Assembly (NCBI GenBank): GCA_964542855.1
Contig: CAZIWJ010000004.1
Coordinates: forward strand, 1 to 35,446
DNA length: 35,446 nucleotides
From: CAZIWJ01 sp964542855
GTDB lineage: Bacteria; Bacteroidota; Bacteroidia; Cytophagales; Cyclobacteriaceae
Direction of reading: 5' to 3'
The position numbers and the translations under genes are program-made. Every line of letters begins with the position of its first letter. Within the stretch, counting starts at the first letter, position 1. Shown here one piece after another: positions 1 to 7,043 of the stretch. The notes under the pieces were generated by a model, which saw nothing but the letters and a program-made list of their open reading frames with translations, was not told the DNA's origin and did no database searches.

Positions 1-1259
1 ACGTGTCGCAAACTTACCGGAAGTGTAAATCTTTGCAAGATGTATTGCAATACATTGAAGATTGGGAGGAAAAAAGAAGGGAGCTTAGCCTGGACACCGA
101 TGGTATTGTAGTGAAAGTTAATAGCCTGAAGCATCAACAGGTACTGGGAAACACCGCAAAAATTCCGCGCTGGGCCATTGCTTACAAATACAAGACAGAA
201 AGTGCGTTAACCCGGTTGAAAAAAATTGCTTACCAGGTAGGGAGAACAGGAGCCATTACACCGGTTGCACACCTTGAACCGGTAAAGCTAGCCGGAACTA
301 CCGTTAAGCGAGCTTCTTTACATAACGCCAATGAAATAGAACGGCTCGATTTAAGGGTTGGCGATTATGTTTACGTGGAAAAAGGGGGGGAAATTATTCC
401 TAAAATAACGGGTGTGGAATTGAGCCGGCGGGCACCCAACAGTACGGCAGTGAACTACATTCACCGGTGCCCAGCCTGTAATACGGAACTGGTACGGGCG
501 GAGGGAGAAGCTGTTCATTTTTGTCCTAACGTTGATGGTTGCCCCCCCCAACAGTTGGGCCGCATTGCTCATTTCATTCATAGAAATGCCATGGATATTG
601 ATTCTATGGGAGAGAAAACTATTGAGCTGTTCCTGCAGGAGGGCCTGATTCATACCCCGGCCGATCTTTATAAACTTTCTTTCGACGATATTTATTCGCT
701 CGAAGGCTTCAAGAAACAGTCTACCAGGAATATACTGGATGGCATAAAAGCATCGGTAGAAGTACCATTCGATCGGGTTTTATTTGCCCTCGGCATTCGT
801 TTTATTGGGAAAACCGTGGCCCAGAAACTAGCTAACCACTTCGGATCTGTAAACCAGCTAATGGATGCCAGTTACGATGACCTCATTGCAGTTCCAGAAA
901 TTGGTGAGCGGATAGCCCAGAGCATCATTAATTACTTTTCAAACGAGAAAAACCGGCAGCTCATCAGTAAACTACGCGAAGCAGGACTACAGTTTGAAAT
1001 AAACAAACAACAGCAGGCCAGCAGCGAACTGGAGGGTAAAAGTTTTGTAATTTCCGGTGTTTTCAAAAACCATAGCCGGGAGGAAATCCAGGAAATAGTT
1101 ACCGCACACGGTGGTAAATTGCTGTCGTCCGTTTCAGGCAAACTGAATTATTTAATTGCAGGCGATAAAATAGGGCCGGCAAAGAAAGAAAAAGCCGAAA
1201 AACTAGGCGTTAACATTGTATCAGAAGAAGAATTTTTAGCCCTGCTGAACCAGACTTAG
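1..1259 (+). CDS. ligA: NAD-dependent DNA ligase LigA, 3' part (N-terminus outside window)
   Basis: LigA seals nicks in double-stranded DNA using NAD+, joining Okazaki fragments and finishing repair. The reading frame is open at the left edge, so only about the last 418 residues of a usually ~670-residue protein are present. The adenylation domain is entered near its end: DGIVVKVN (motif IV type) and PRWAIAYKY (motif V) lie in the first ~65 residues. They are followed by the OB fold (VGRTGAITPVA), a four-cysteine zinc finger (CPAC ... CPNVDGC), a helix-hairpin-helix region and a C-terminal BRCT domain from about residue 343. The GTG at base 3 is not the real start. The next gene begins 8 bases after the stop, suggesting cotranscription. 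Family assignment is certain; the missing part carries the adenylated lysine. Confidence 0.97.
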   Translation, partial: VSQTYRKCKSLQDVLQYIEDWEEKRRELSLDTDGIVVKVNSLKHQQVLGNTAKIPRWAIAYKYKTESALTRLKKIAYQVGRTGAITPVAHLEPVKLAGTTVKRASLHNANEIERLDLRVGDYVYVEKGGEIIPKITGVELSRRAPNSTAVNYIHRCPACNTELVRAEGEAVHFCPNVDGCPPQQLGRIAHFIHRNAMDIDSMGEKTIELFLQEGLIHTPADLYKLSFDDIYSLEGFKKQSTRNILDGIKASVEVPFDRVLFALGIRFIGKTVAQKLANHFGSVNQLMDASYDDLIAVPEIGERIAQSIINYFSNEKNRQLISKLREAGLQFEINKQQQASSELEGKSFVISGVFKNHSREEIQEIVTAHGGKLLSSVSGKLNYLIAGDKIGPAKKEKAEKLGVNIVSEEEFLALLNQT

Positions 1260-1267
1260 AAAACATT

Positions 1268-1789
1268 ATGATAGGACTCACCAAAAAGATTATTCGCAAC
1301 CAAACTGCTTCGTTGCTAAAAAAAAATAAATTGGAACGAAACAGCATTCCCTTCGATAAGGCTAGCTCAGTAGGTATACTGGCTACTATTGACCACTACG
1401 ATAAGCTGAAGATCGTGAATAATTTTATTGATAAGCTGGAGGCTGACGGTAAAAACGTTGACGTACTTTTCTACGAACGCCGTAAAGATAAACCAAAAGA
1501 TTACAGCTATAAATCTTTTTCAGAAGATGAAATTAGTTTCAGGGGTGGGTTTAATAATGAGAACATCCACCATTTTGCCAAAACTCCTTACGATTACCTT
1601 TTTCATCTCGATAGTACGGAGGATATTGTACTGAACAAAATACTGGCTATGAGCCAGGCCCGCTGCCGGGTAGGTCCTAGCGGGGATGACCGGGCAAATT
1701 ACTATGAATTGATGTTTGCTGCAGAAGATACCGATAGCCTGAGTAAAAGTATTTTTCAGTACATCACCAACGTGAGAGAAAATACCTAA
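1268..1789 (+). CDS. Conserved hypothetical protein, DUF6913-like
   Basis: A 173-residue soluble protein with no signal peptide or membrane segment. It looks like the DUF6913 family, which in Bacteroidota is often found beside dapA or ligA; that match is from memory, not from a search. The N-terminus is basic (three lysines at residues 18-20 after a KKIIRNQ stretch), followed by an alternating beta/alpha pattern: VGILATIDHYDKLK, then NVDVLFYERRKDK, then YDYLFHLDST. The C-terminal part holds an ARCRVGPSG segment and an acidic patch (AAEDTDS). It sits 8 bases after ligA and 46 bases before dapA on the same strand, so it is probably in one transcription unit with both. Molecular function is unknown; none should be inferred from its neighbours. 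Confidence 0.85.
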   Translation: MIGLTKKIIRNQTASLLKKNKLERNSIPFDKASSVGILATIDHYDKLKIVNNFIDKLEADGKNVDVLFYERRKDKPKDYSYKSFSEDEISFRGGFNNENIHHFAKTPYDYLFHLDSTEDIVLNKILAMSQARCRVGPSGDDRANYYELMFAAEDTDSLSKSIFQYITNVRENT

Positions 1790-1835
1790 CTATTCTATTT
1801 GCCTTGCCAAAAGTCTTATAAAATTAAAAATTAGC

Positions 1836-2729
1836 ATGAGTGAACGATTGAAAGGAACGGGCGTAGCATTAATTACCCCTTTTTCTGAAAATTTCCAGGT
1901 AGATTACGAAAGCCTGAATAACCTGCTGCAATTTACTGCGAACAGAGGGGTTGATTATTACGTGGTGCAGGGTACCACGGGAGAGTCGGCAACAACTACG
2001 CCGAAGGAAAAGGCAGATATCCTGAATTTTGTTAAAGATAACAATACCGCTCAGAAGCCCATTGTATACGGGTTAGGCGGAAACAGTACTTTCCAGGTTA
2101 TTGAACAACTCAAGTTTACTGGCCTCAGTGGCGTGGATGCCGCTTTATCAGTGGTCCCTTATTACAATAAACCCTCTCAAAAAGGATTAATTGCTCACTT
2201 TACGGCAGTAGCCGATGCCTCCCCGGTGCCAATTATACTTTATAATGTACCTGGCCGAACGGCCACTAACATGGAGGCAGAAACTACCATTGCCCTGGCT
2301 GAACATAAAAATATCATTGGTATCAAAGAAGCTTCCGGAAACCTGGAGCAGTGTATGCAAATCGCCAACAACACTGCCGATGATTTCCTGTTAATTTCAG
2401 GTGAAGATATTCTCACTCTTCCTATGTTGTCTGTTGGGGGAGTCGGGGTTATTTCTGTATTGGCAAACGCCTACGCGAATATCTTCCGAAATATTGTAAA
2501 AAACGCTGCATCGGGTAACTGGGAAGCTGCCCGCAAGGCAAGTTTCGATTTACTACCTATTAATCATTTAATGTATGCTGAGAGCAACCCGGTAGGTGTG
2601 AAATATGCGCTTAAGGTGCTGGAAGTTTGCGAGGACTACGTTCGTTTACCGCTCGTTCCAGCCTCCGCCCCGCTGAAGCGAAACATTGAGCGAGTAATTG
2701 AAAATTACCTGAAAGCCTACCGAAACTGA
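1836..2729 (+). CDS. dapA: 4-hydroxy-tetrahydrodipicolinate synthase
   Basis: DapA condenses pyruvate with aspartate semialdehyde, the first committed step towards diaminopimelate and lysine; the product feeds peptidoglycan synthesis. The 297-residue length is normal for this TIM-barrel enzyme. Visible catalytic residues are the Schiff-base lysine K164 (GIKEASGN), the general acid/base Y136 (YNVPGRTAT), T47/T48 in GTTGES, Y110 and substrate-carboxylate R141. These have the same relative spacing as E. coli K161, Y133, T44/T45, Y107 and R138. It is the last gene of the ligA / DUF6913 / dapA run and is followed by a long gene-free stretch. No lysine riboswitch is visible in the 46 bases in front of it. 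Confidence 0.97.
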   Translation: MSERLKGTGVALITPFSENFQVDYESLNNLLQFTANRGVDYYVVQGTTGESATTTPKEKADILNFVKDNNTAQKPIVYGLGGNSTFQVIEQLKFTGLSGVDAALSVVPYYNKPSQKGLIAHFTAVADASPVPIILYNVPGRTATNMEAETTIALAEHKNIIGIKEASGNLEQCMQIANNTADDFLLISGEDILTLPMLSVGGVGVISVLANAYANIFRNIVKNAASGNWEAARKASFDLLPINHLMYAESNPVGVKYALKVLEVCEDYVRLPLVPASAPLKRNIERVIENYLKAYRN

Positions 2730-3258
2730 AAGGGGCATTAAAGTGCTGGCCAAAAAGCTTCAATACGATTTACAAAGCTATTTTTTTAAATATTTAACAT
2801 TCCATTTTTAAACCAATGTTAAAAATTAAGTTGATAAGTATGTCTTATTTTAGTTGAGTAGCTCTCCGCAATCTAAAAAAGTGCTAAAGTCGAGATTAAC
2901 TACTGTTCATGCATTTGTACGCTTCTGATGTGGTTTTTATCTTTTACAAATCGATTTTCAGGGCTGCACTTTTTGGTTGAAAAAAGCACTTCCTGTGTAA
3001 AAATAACCTCTTCTTTTATCGAGATAACTTTACAGTGCGTTTAATTATTTTAGCGATAGGTAAAATATCCGATCAGTTATAGTTTCAAGATATAAATACG
3101 ACTTTTCGTTTTGGTAATCTGTTCGGTAAGGGTAACTACTAGACAAAAAGTTTACCTGAAACCAGCACCCGTATTATTTCTCCACTAATTCGGGATGTTT
3201 GTGCACCTGCATTTTTGGAGAAAAGACTTGATTATACTCAGTAAAAATCTGCTTAAAT
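2730..3258. other. Gene-free AT-rich stretch after dapA
   Basis: This stretch lies between the dapA stop and the terminator of the histone-like gene. It is AT-rich and I could find no open frame with family-like sequence on either strand. Just after dapA there is a weak possible hairpin (AGCTT near 2757, AAGCT near 2777, then a run of seven T), which could end dapA transcription, but the stem is only 5 bp. No tRNA, riboswitch or repeat was recognised. An unrecognised small RNA or a leaderless small gene cannot be excluded. Confidence 0.5.
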
Positions 3259-3284
3259 AAAAAAGGCAACCTTTTGGTCGCCTT
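3259..3284 (-). terminator. Intrinsic terminator downstream of the histone-like gene
   Basis: On the minus strand the sequence reads AAGGCGACC-AAAA-GGTTGCCTT followed by more T residues. This is a 9-bp stem with one G-U pair, a 4-base loop and a terminal T run (plus-strand arms 3263-3271 and 3276-3284, with an A run from 3259). It lies 33 bases after the stop of the histone-like gene and points in its direction, so it probably ends the oxoamine synthase / histone-like transcript. Confidence 0.85.
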
Positions 3285-3317
3285 CAATTTAAATAACTTT
3301 GAAACAGGGTAGCCTTT

Positions 3318-3491
3318 TTAGCTATTCTTCATATCCTGTACTTCTTCTCTAATTTCCTGAGCAAGCTTTTTCATATCCTGCATGCCTTTTCGCACCCGGG
3401 TACCGGCAGCCTGGTTTTTCTTGTCGTAAAACTTAGAAAAGTCATCTTCTAGTGACATTACAAGCTGTTTGATTTCTTCAAATCTGTTCAT
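3318..3491 (-). CDS. Small histone-H1-like DNA-binding protein (Hc1-like)
   Basis: A 57-residue ORF starting MNRFEEIKQLV and ending EVQDMKNS. It is lysine- and glutamate-rich, almost entirely helical in appearance, and contains the segment AAGTRVRKGMQDMKKLAQEI. That segment is characteristic of the short proteins annotated as histone H1 / Hc1-like in Bacteroidota, thought to bind DNA non-specifically. The recognition is from memory of the family. It lies 49 bases downstream of the oxoamine synthase gene on the same strand and has its own hairpin terminator 33 bases past the stop, both of which support a real gene. No strong promoter motif was seen in the 49-base gap, so read-through from upstream is the simplest expression route. 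It lacks the long Lys/Ala/Pro tail of eukaryotic H1 and chlamydial Hc1, so calling it a histone is structural analogy only. Confidence 0.85.
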   Translation of the reverse strand: MNRFEEIKQLVMSLEDDFSKFYDKKNQAAGTRVRKGMQDMKKLAQEIREEVQDMKNS

Positions 3492-3540
3492 ATCTGAAAG
3501 GGAGTTGTTAATGATTAATGGGATAAAATTGGGGTATGTA

Positions 3541-4791
3541 TTATTCTTTAAATTCCGCAGCTAACTCAGCTGAACGATAAACACCTTCTGTAAGCTTGTC
3601 TTTGATTGCCTCAAATGCTTCAATTGTACGATCCACATCTTCCAACGAATGAGCTGCGGTTGGAATAAGACGGAGCAGAATAGTATTTTTCGGAACAACC
3701 GGGTAAATAACCACTGAGCAGAAAATGCTAAAGTTTTCACGCAGGTCATAGCTCATAGTAGCAGCCTCTCCAACCGTGCCGTTAAGCATTACAGGAGTAA
3801 CCGGTGATTGCGTGGTACCAATATTAAACCCTCGTTCACGCAAACCGCCTTGCAGGGCGTTGACTACTTTCCAGAGGTTTTCCTTCTGCTCTGGCTGATT
3901 ACGAAGAACTTCTAGTCTCTTAATTAGTCCCTGTACAATAGCCATGGGCAGAGACTTGGCAAAGATCTGTGAACGGACGTTATACCGGAGGTACTTCACC
4001 ACTTCTTCATCGCCGGCTACAAAAGCACCAATGCTGGCCATTGATTTGGCAAAAGTTGAAAAATAAACATCTATATCTTCCATTACCCCGTATTCTTCAC
4101 CGGTACCGGCGCCGGTTGCACCCATGGTACCAAACCCGTGAGCATCATCTACGAGCAATCGGAAATCATACTTGTCTTTAAGCTTAACAATTTCGTTCAG
4201 TTGACCCGTGTTTCCGGTCATACCAAAAACACCTTCGGTAATAACCAGTATGCCACCGCCAGTATCTTCTGCCATTTTGGTAGCCCGGACCAGTTGCTTT
4301 TCAAGGCTGTTAATATCGTTATGTGGGTACACAAAACGCTTACCCATGTGAAGGCGTACACCGTCAATGATACAGGCATGTGCCTCGGCATCGTAAACAA
4401 TGATATCTTTACGATCGACCAGGGCATCAATAAGTGAAAGAACCCCCTGGTAACCGTAATTCAGTAACATTACGCTGGGCTTATCGATGAATTCAGCAAT
4501 ATCAGCTTCCAGCTTTTCGTGTAGGGCAGTATTCCCTGACATCATGCGGGAACCCATTGGGTAAGCCAACCCCCACTGCTCAGCCGCTTCAGCATCTGTT
4601 TTTCTAACTTCTTCGTGGTTGGCTAAACCAAGGTAATTGTTCAGGCTCCAGGTAAGTACTTCCTTACCACGGAACTTCATGTGCGGAGCTATTTCACCTT
4701 CCAGCTTGGGGAACATAAAATATCCTTCTTCAACGTCTGAGTGTTTCCCTAAAGGGCCTCTGTCTGCTTTTATTTTGTCAAATAAATCCAC
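3541..4791 (-). CDS. PLP-dependent alpha-oxoamine synthase (serine palmitoyltransferase / KBL-like)
   Basis: This family condenses an amino acid with an acyl thioester, with loss of CO2. Members include serine palmitoyltransferase, glycine C-acetyltransferase, 8-amino-7-oxononanoate synthase and the cysteate acyltransferases of sulfonolipid synthesis. Counting from the GTG start (416 residues), the PLP lysine is K249 (STFAKSMAS), the ring-stacking histidine is H138 (DAEAHACIIDG) and the cofactor contacts are D215 and H218 (VDDAHGFG). An ATG at 4881 would add 30 residues. However, a complete Bacteroidota promoter lies inside that extension, and the family normally begins at the (M/V)DLFDKIKADRGPLG segment, so GTG at 4791 is preferred. 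The substrate cannot be read from the sequence; a sphingolipid or sulfonolipid role is plausible for this phylum but is inference. Confidence 0.9.
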   Translation of the reverse strand: MDLFDKIKADRGPLGKHSDVEEGYFMFPKLEGEIAPHMKFRGKEVLTWSLNNYLGLANHEEVRKTDAEAAEQWGLAYPMGSRMMSGNTALHEKLEADIAEFIDKPSVMLLNYGYQGVLSLIDALVDRKDIIVYDAEAHACIIDGVRLHMGKRFVYPHNDINSLEKQLVRATKMAEDTGGGILVITEGVFGMTGNTGQLNEIVKLKDKYDFRLLVDDAHGFGTMGATGAGTGEEYGVMEDIDVYFSTFAKSMASIGAFVAGDEEVVKYLRYNVRSQIFAKSLPMAIVQGLIKRLEVLRNQPEQKENLWKVVNALQGGLRERGFNIGTTQSPVTPVMLNGTVGEAATMSYDLRENFSIFCSVVIYPVVPKNTILLRLIPTAAHSLEDVDRTIEAFEAIKDKLTEGVYRSAELAAEFKE

Positions 4792-4835
4792 GCGTATTCG
4801 TTTTTTAGTGATCGGGCAAAGCCCTTGAATTGGAG

Positions 4836-4865
4836 CAAAAATAGAATTTAAAGTTGATTCGCCAA
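4836..4865 (-). promoter_or_regulatory. Bacteroidota sigma-ABfr-type promoter for the oxoamine synthase
   Basis: On the minus strand, TTG (4865-4863) is followed after exactly 19 bases by TATTTTTG (4843-4836). This matches the Bacteroidota housekeeping consensus TTG-N19-TAnnTTTG at every defined position. Transcription would begin near 4830, about 40 bases before the GTG at 4791 and downstream of the alternative ATG at 4881. The site therefore decides between the two possible starts. Confidence 0.75.
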
Positions 4866-4950
4866 TAAACCAATCATTCAAAATGCTACATATGGCTTAA
4901 ATAACCCCATTTATAATGGAATTTTAAAACATAACGTACGGATTAATGTA

Positions 4951-4977
4951 AAAAGCCAGAAAAAAGTTCTGGCTTTA
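4951..4977 (-). terminator. Intrinsic terminator of the prpDBC operon
   Basis: A perfect 10-bp inverted repeat, AAAGCCAGAA (4952-4961) and TTCTGGCTTT (4967-4976), is separated by 5 bases. Read on the minus strand it is followed by T-rich sequence. It lies about 20 bases past the prpC stop. The plus-strand side is less T-rich, so it acts mainly on leftward transcripts. Confidence 0.85.
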
Positions 4978-4995
4978 CGTAAATCGTGTAAATGA

Positions 4996-6132
4996 TCAGG
5001 ATCGTTGCTCAAGCGGTACGACCGATCGTTCCGGGCTTCCAATGTACTCGGAAAGCGGACGTATAATCCTATTGTTTTGAGTCTGTTCTATGATGTGTGC
5101 GGCCCAACCTGTTACTCTGCTGATCACAAAGATGGGAGTGAATGTTTCTATTTCAAACCCCATCATGTAATAGGCAGGACCGGCAGGAAAGTCCAGGTTA
5201 GGGTAAATTCCCTTTTCTTCCAGCATTACTTCCTCCAAAAGCGTTGCAGTTTCCATCCACCGGGTATTACCGGTAAATTCTGCCATTTTCTGGGTGTACT
5301 TCCGCATAGTTGGCACTCTTGAATCGCCGTTTCGATAAACCCGGTGCCCGAAGCCCATTACTTTTCGCTTGGTTGCCAGGGCATTCCGCATCCATTCTTT
5401 TGCTTTAGCCGGATCTTCTATTTCTTTCAGCATGTGCATTACCTGCTCGTTGGCACCACCGTGTAACGGGCCTTTCAGGGCGGCAATTCCCCCAACAACT
5501 GCACTATACATATCCGACATGGTAGAAGTTACCACTCGTGAAGCAAATGTAGAAGCATTGAAACTATGTTCTGCATACAGGATCATAGACACATCAAAGG
5601 CCCTAAGTATTTCTTTAGACGGCACCTCCTCAAAGCACATGTAGAAGAAATTCTCTTCGAAGGAAAGGTCCTGGCGGGGCGGCACGTACGATTTACCGGC
5701 ACGGTGGCGGGAACAGGCGGCTACAATTAACGGTATTCGCGAAAACAACCCGATGAATTTATCCATACTGGTTTCCGGGTCGCTTTCCCAGGTTCGTTCA
5801 TCTTCCAACCCAAGAAAGCTCACTGCTGTGCGCAGGGTATCCATAGGGTGTGCCTGTCTTGGAAAATAATGGATAACTGCCAGCAATTCATCGCTTAGCG
5901 TACGCTTGGCTTTTTCTGCAGCAATGAAATCATTCAGTTGCTGCTGGTTGGGCAAGTCGTCGTGGGTTAACAGGTAGGCCACTTCCTCGAATGTACACTG
6001 TTCGGCTAAGTCCTGAACTTTGTACCCGCGGTAAACCAGCGAATTAATTTCAGGAATTACCTTTGAAACCGACGTGTCATCAGCAACCACACCAGCCAAA
6101 CCCTTGGGAACTACAATTTTTTCTGTGCTCAT
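4996..6132 (-). CDS. prpC: 2-methylcitrate synthase (citrate synthase family)
   Basis: PrpC condenses propionyl-CoA with oxaloacetate to 2-methylcitrate, the entry step of the methylcitrate cycle; most members also have some citrate synthase activity. The 378-residue length and lack of the extended N-terminus fit the short PrpC/CitZ type rather than the longer hexameric GltA type. The catalytic triad is visible as H224 (GPLHGGAN), H263 (GFGHRVYR) and D314 (NLDFPAG). The gene starts 17 bases after prpB and is the last of prpD-prpB-prpC, with a hairpin terminator just beyond. The methylcitrate rather than citrate role rests on the operon. A separate, clearly GltA-type enzyme is encoded at 14460-15734. 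Confidence 0.93.
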   Translation of the reverse strand: MSTEKIVVPKGLAGVVADDTSVSKVIPEINSLVYRGYKVQDLAEQCTFEEVAYLLTHDDLPNQQQLNDFIAAEKAKRTLSDELLAVIHYFPRQAHPMDTLRTAVSFLGLEDERTWESDPETSMDKFIGLFSRIPLIVAACSRHRAGKSYVPPRQDLSFEENFFYMCFEEVPSKEILRAFDVSMILYAEHSFNASTFASRVVTSTMSDMYSAVVGGIAALKGPLHGGANEQVMHMLKEIEDPAKAKEWMRNALATKRKVMGFGHRVYRNGDSRVPTMRKYTQKMAEFTGNTRWMETATLLEEVMLEEKGIYPNLDFPAGPAYYMMGFEIETFTPIFVISRVTGWAAHIIEQTQNNRIIRPLSEYIGSPERSVVPLEQRS

Positions 6133-6149
6133 GGATTAATGATTAGGTT

Positions 6150-7043
6150 CTATAGTTTAAAATTATATATACTACCATCGAACTGATTATAGTCTTCGTA
6201 CTTAATTACTTCGTACAACCGCTTGCGGGTTTGCATCTGATCCAGTAAAGGCTGCTGGGTTCCTTCTGCTTTAATCGTGGCCAGCCCATCTTCCACCGCT
6301 TTCATCGCCAGGCGCTGGGTAGTAACCGGGTAGATGACCAGGTTGAAACCAAGGTTCTCGAGAGAGGCTTTATCCAGTAATTTGGACTTACCAAATTCTG
6401 TCATGTTCGCCAGCAGGGGAACATCCACGGCCTTGCGGAAAGCCTCAAACTCTGATTCGTTTCGCATGGCTTCGGGAAATATCATATCGGCTCCAGCGTC
6501 TACGTAGGCCTTGGCCCGGTTAATTGCCTGATCGAGCCCCTCTACTGCCCGGGCGTCGGTGCGGGCAATTATTACAAAGTTTTCATCATTTTTGGCCTCA
6601 GCAGCAGCTTTCACCTTTTGCACCATGGCATTGGTGCTAACCAGTTCCTTGTTATCCAGGTGGCCGCATCGCTTAGGATTCACCTGGTCTTCCAGGTGGC
6701 AACCGGAAAGGCCGAGGTGCTCCAGTTCCTTTATGGTGCGAACCACACTCATGGTTTCCCCGAAACCCGTATCAATATCCATAATGGTAGGCAATGCCGT
6801 AACCTTGGCAATGTTTGAAGCGAACTGGCCCACTTCCGTGAGGGTAGTCATGCCAATGTCGGGCAAACCCAGCGAGTTGGCCATTACAGCGCCGGAAACA
6901 TAAACTCCATCGAAACCAGTCTGTTCAATGAGCATGGCTACCATGGGGTTATAAGCTCCTGGAAACTGCTGGAGCTTACCGGAATTCAGTGCCGAGCGGA
7001 ATGCCGCACGCTTTTGTTCTGGGGTTGTGTTGCTAATGATCAT
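6150..7043 (-). CDS. prpB: 2-methylisocitrate lyase
   Basis: PrpB cleaves 2-methylisocitrate to pyruvate and succinate in the last step of the methylcitrate cycle. The 297-residue protein belongs to the isocitrate lyase/PEP mutase superfamily. D89 and D91 (MDIDTGFG) bind the metal, E118/D119 (CHLEDQ) follow, and the signature KRCGH at 124-128 carries the catalytic cysteine C126. The ATG overlaps the prpD stop by one base (TAATG), so translation is probably coupled to prpD. The KRCGH loop followed by LD, and the operon, favour methylisocitrate lyase over plain isocitrate lyase, which is longer (about 430 residues or more). Confidence 0.95.
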   Translation of the reverse strand: MIISNTTPEQKRAAFRSALNSGKLQQFPGAYNPMVAMLIEQTGFDGVYVSGAVMANSLGLPDIGMTTLTEVGQFASNIAKVTALPTIMDIDTGFGETMSVVRTIKELEHLGLSGCHLEDQVNPKRCGHLDNKELVSTNAMVQKVKAAAEAKNDENFVIIARTDARAVEGLDQAINRAKAYVDAGADMIFPEAMRNESEFEAFRKAVDVPLLANMTEFGKSKLLDKASLENLGFNLVIYPVTTQRLAMKAVEDGLATIKAEGTQQPLLDQMQTRKRLYEVIKYEDYNQFDGSIYNFKL

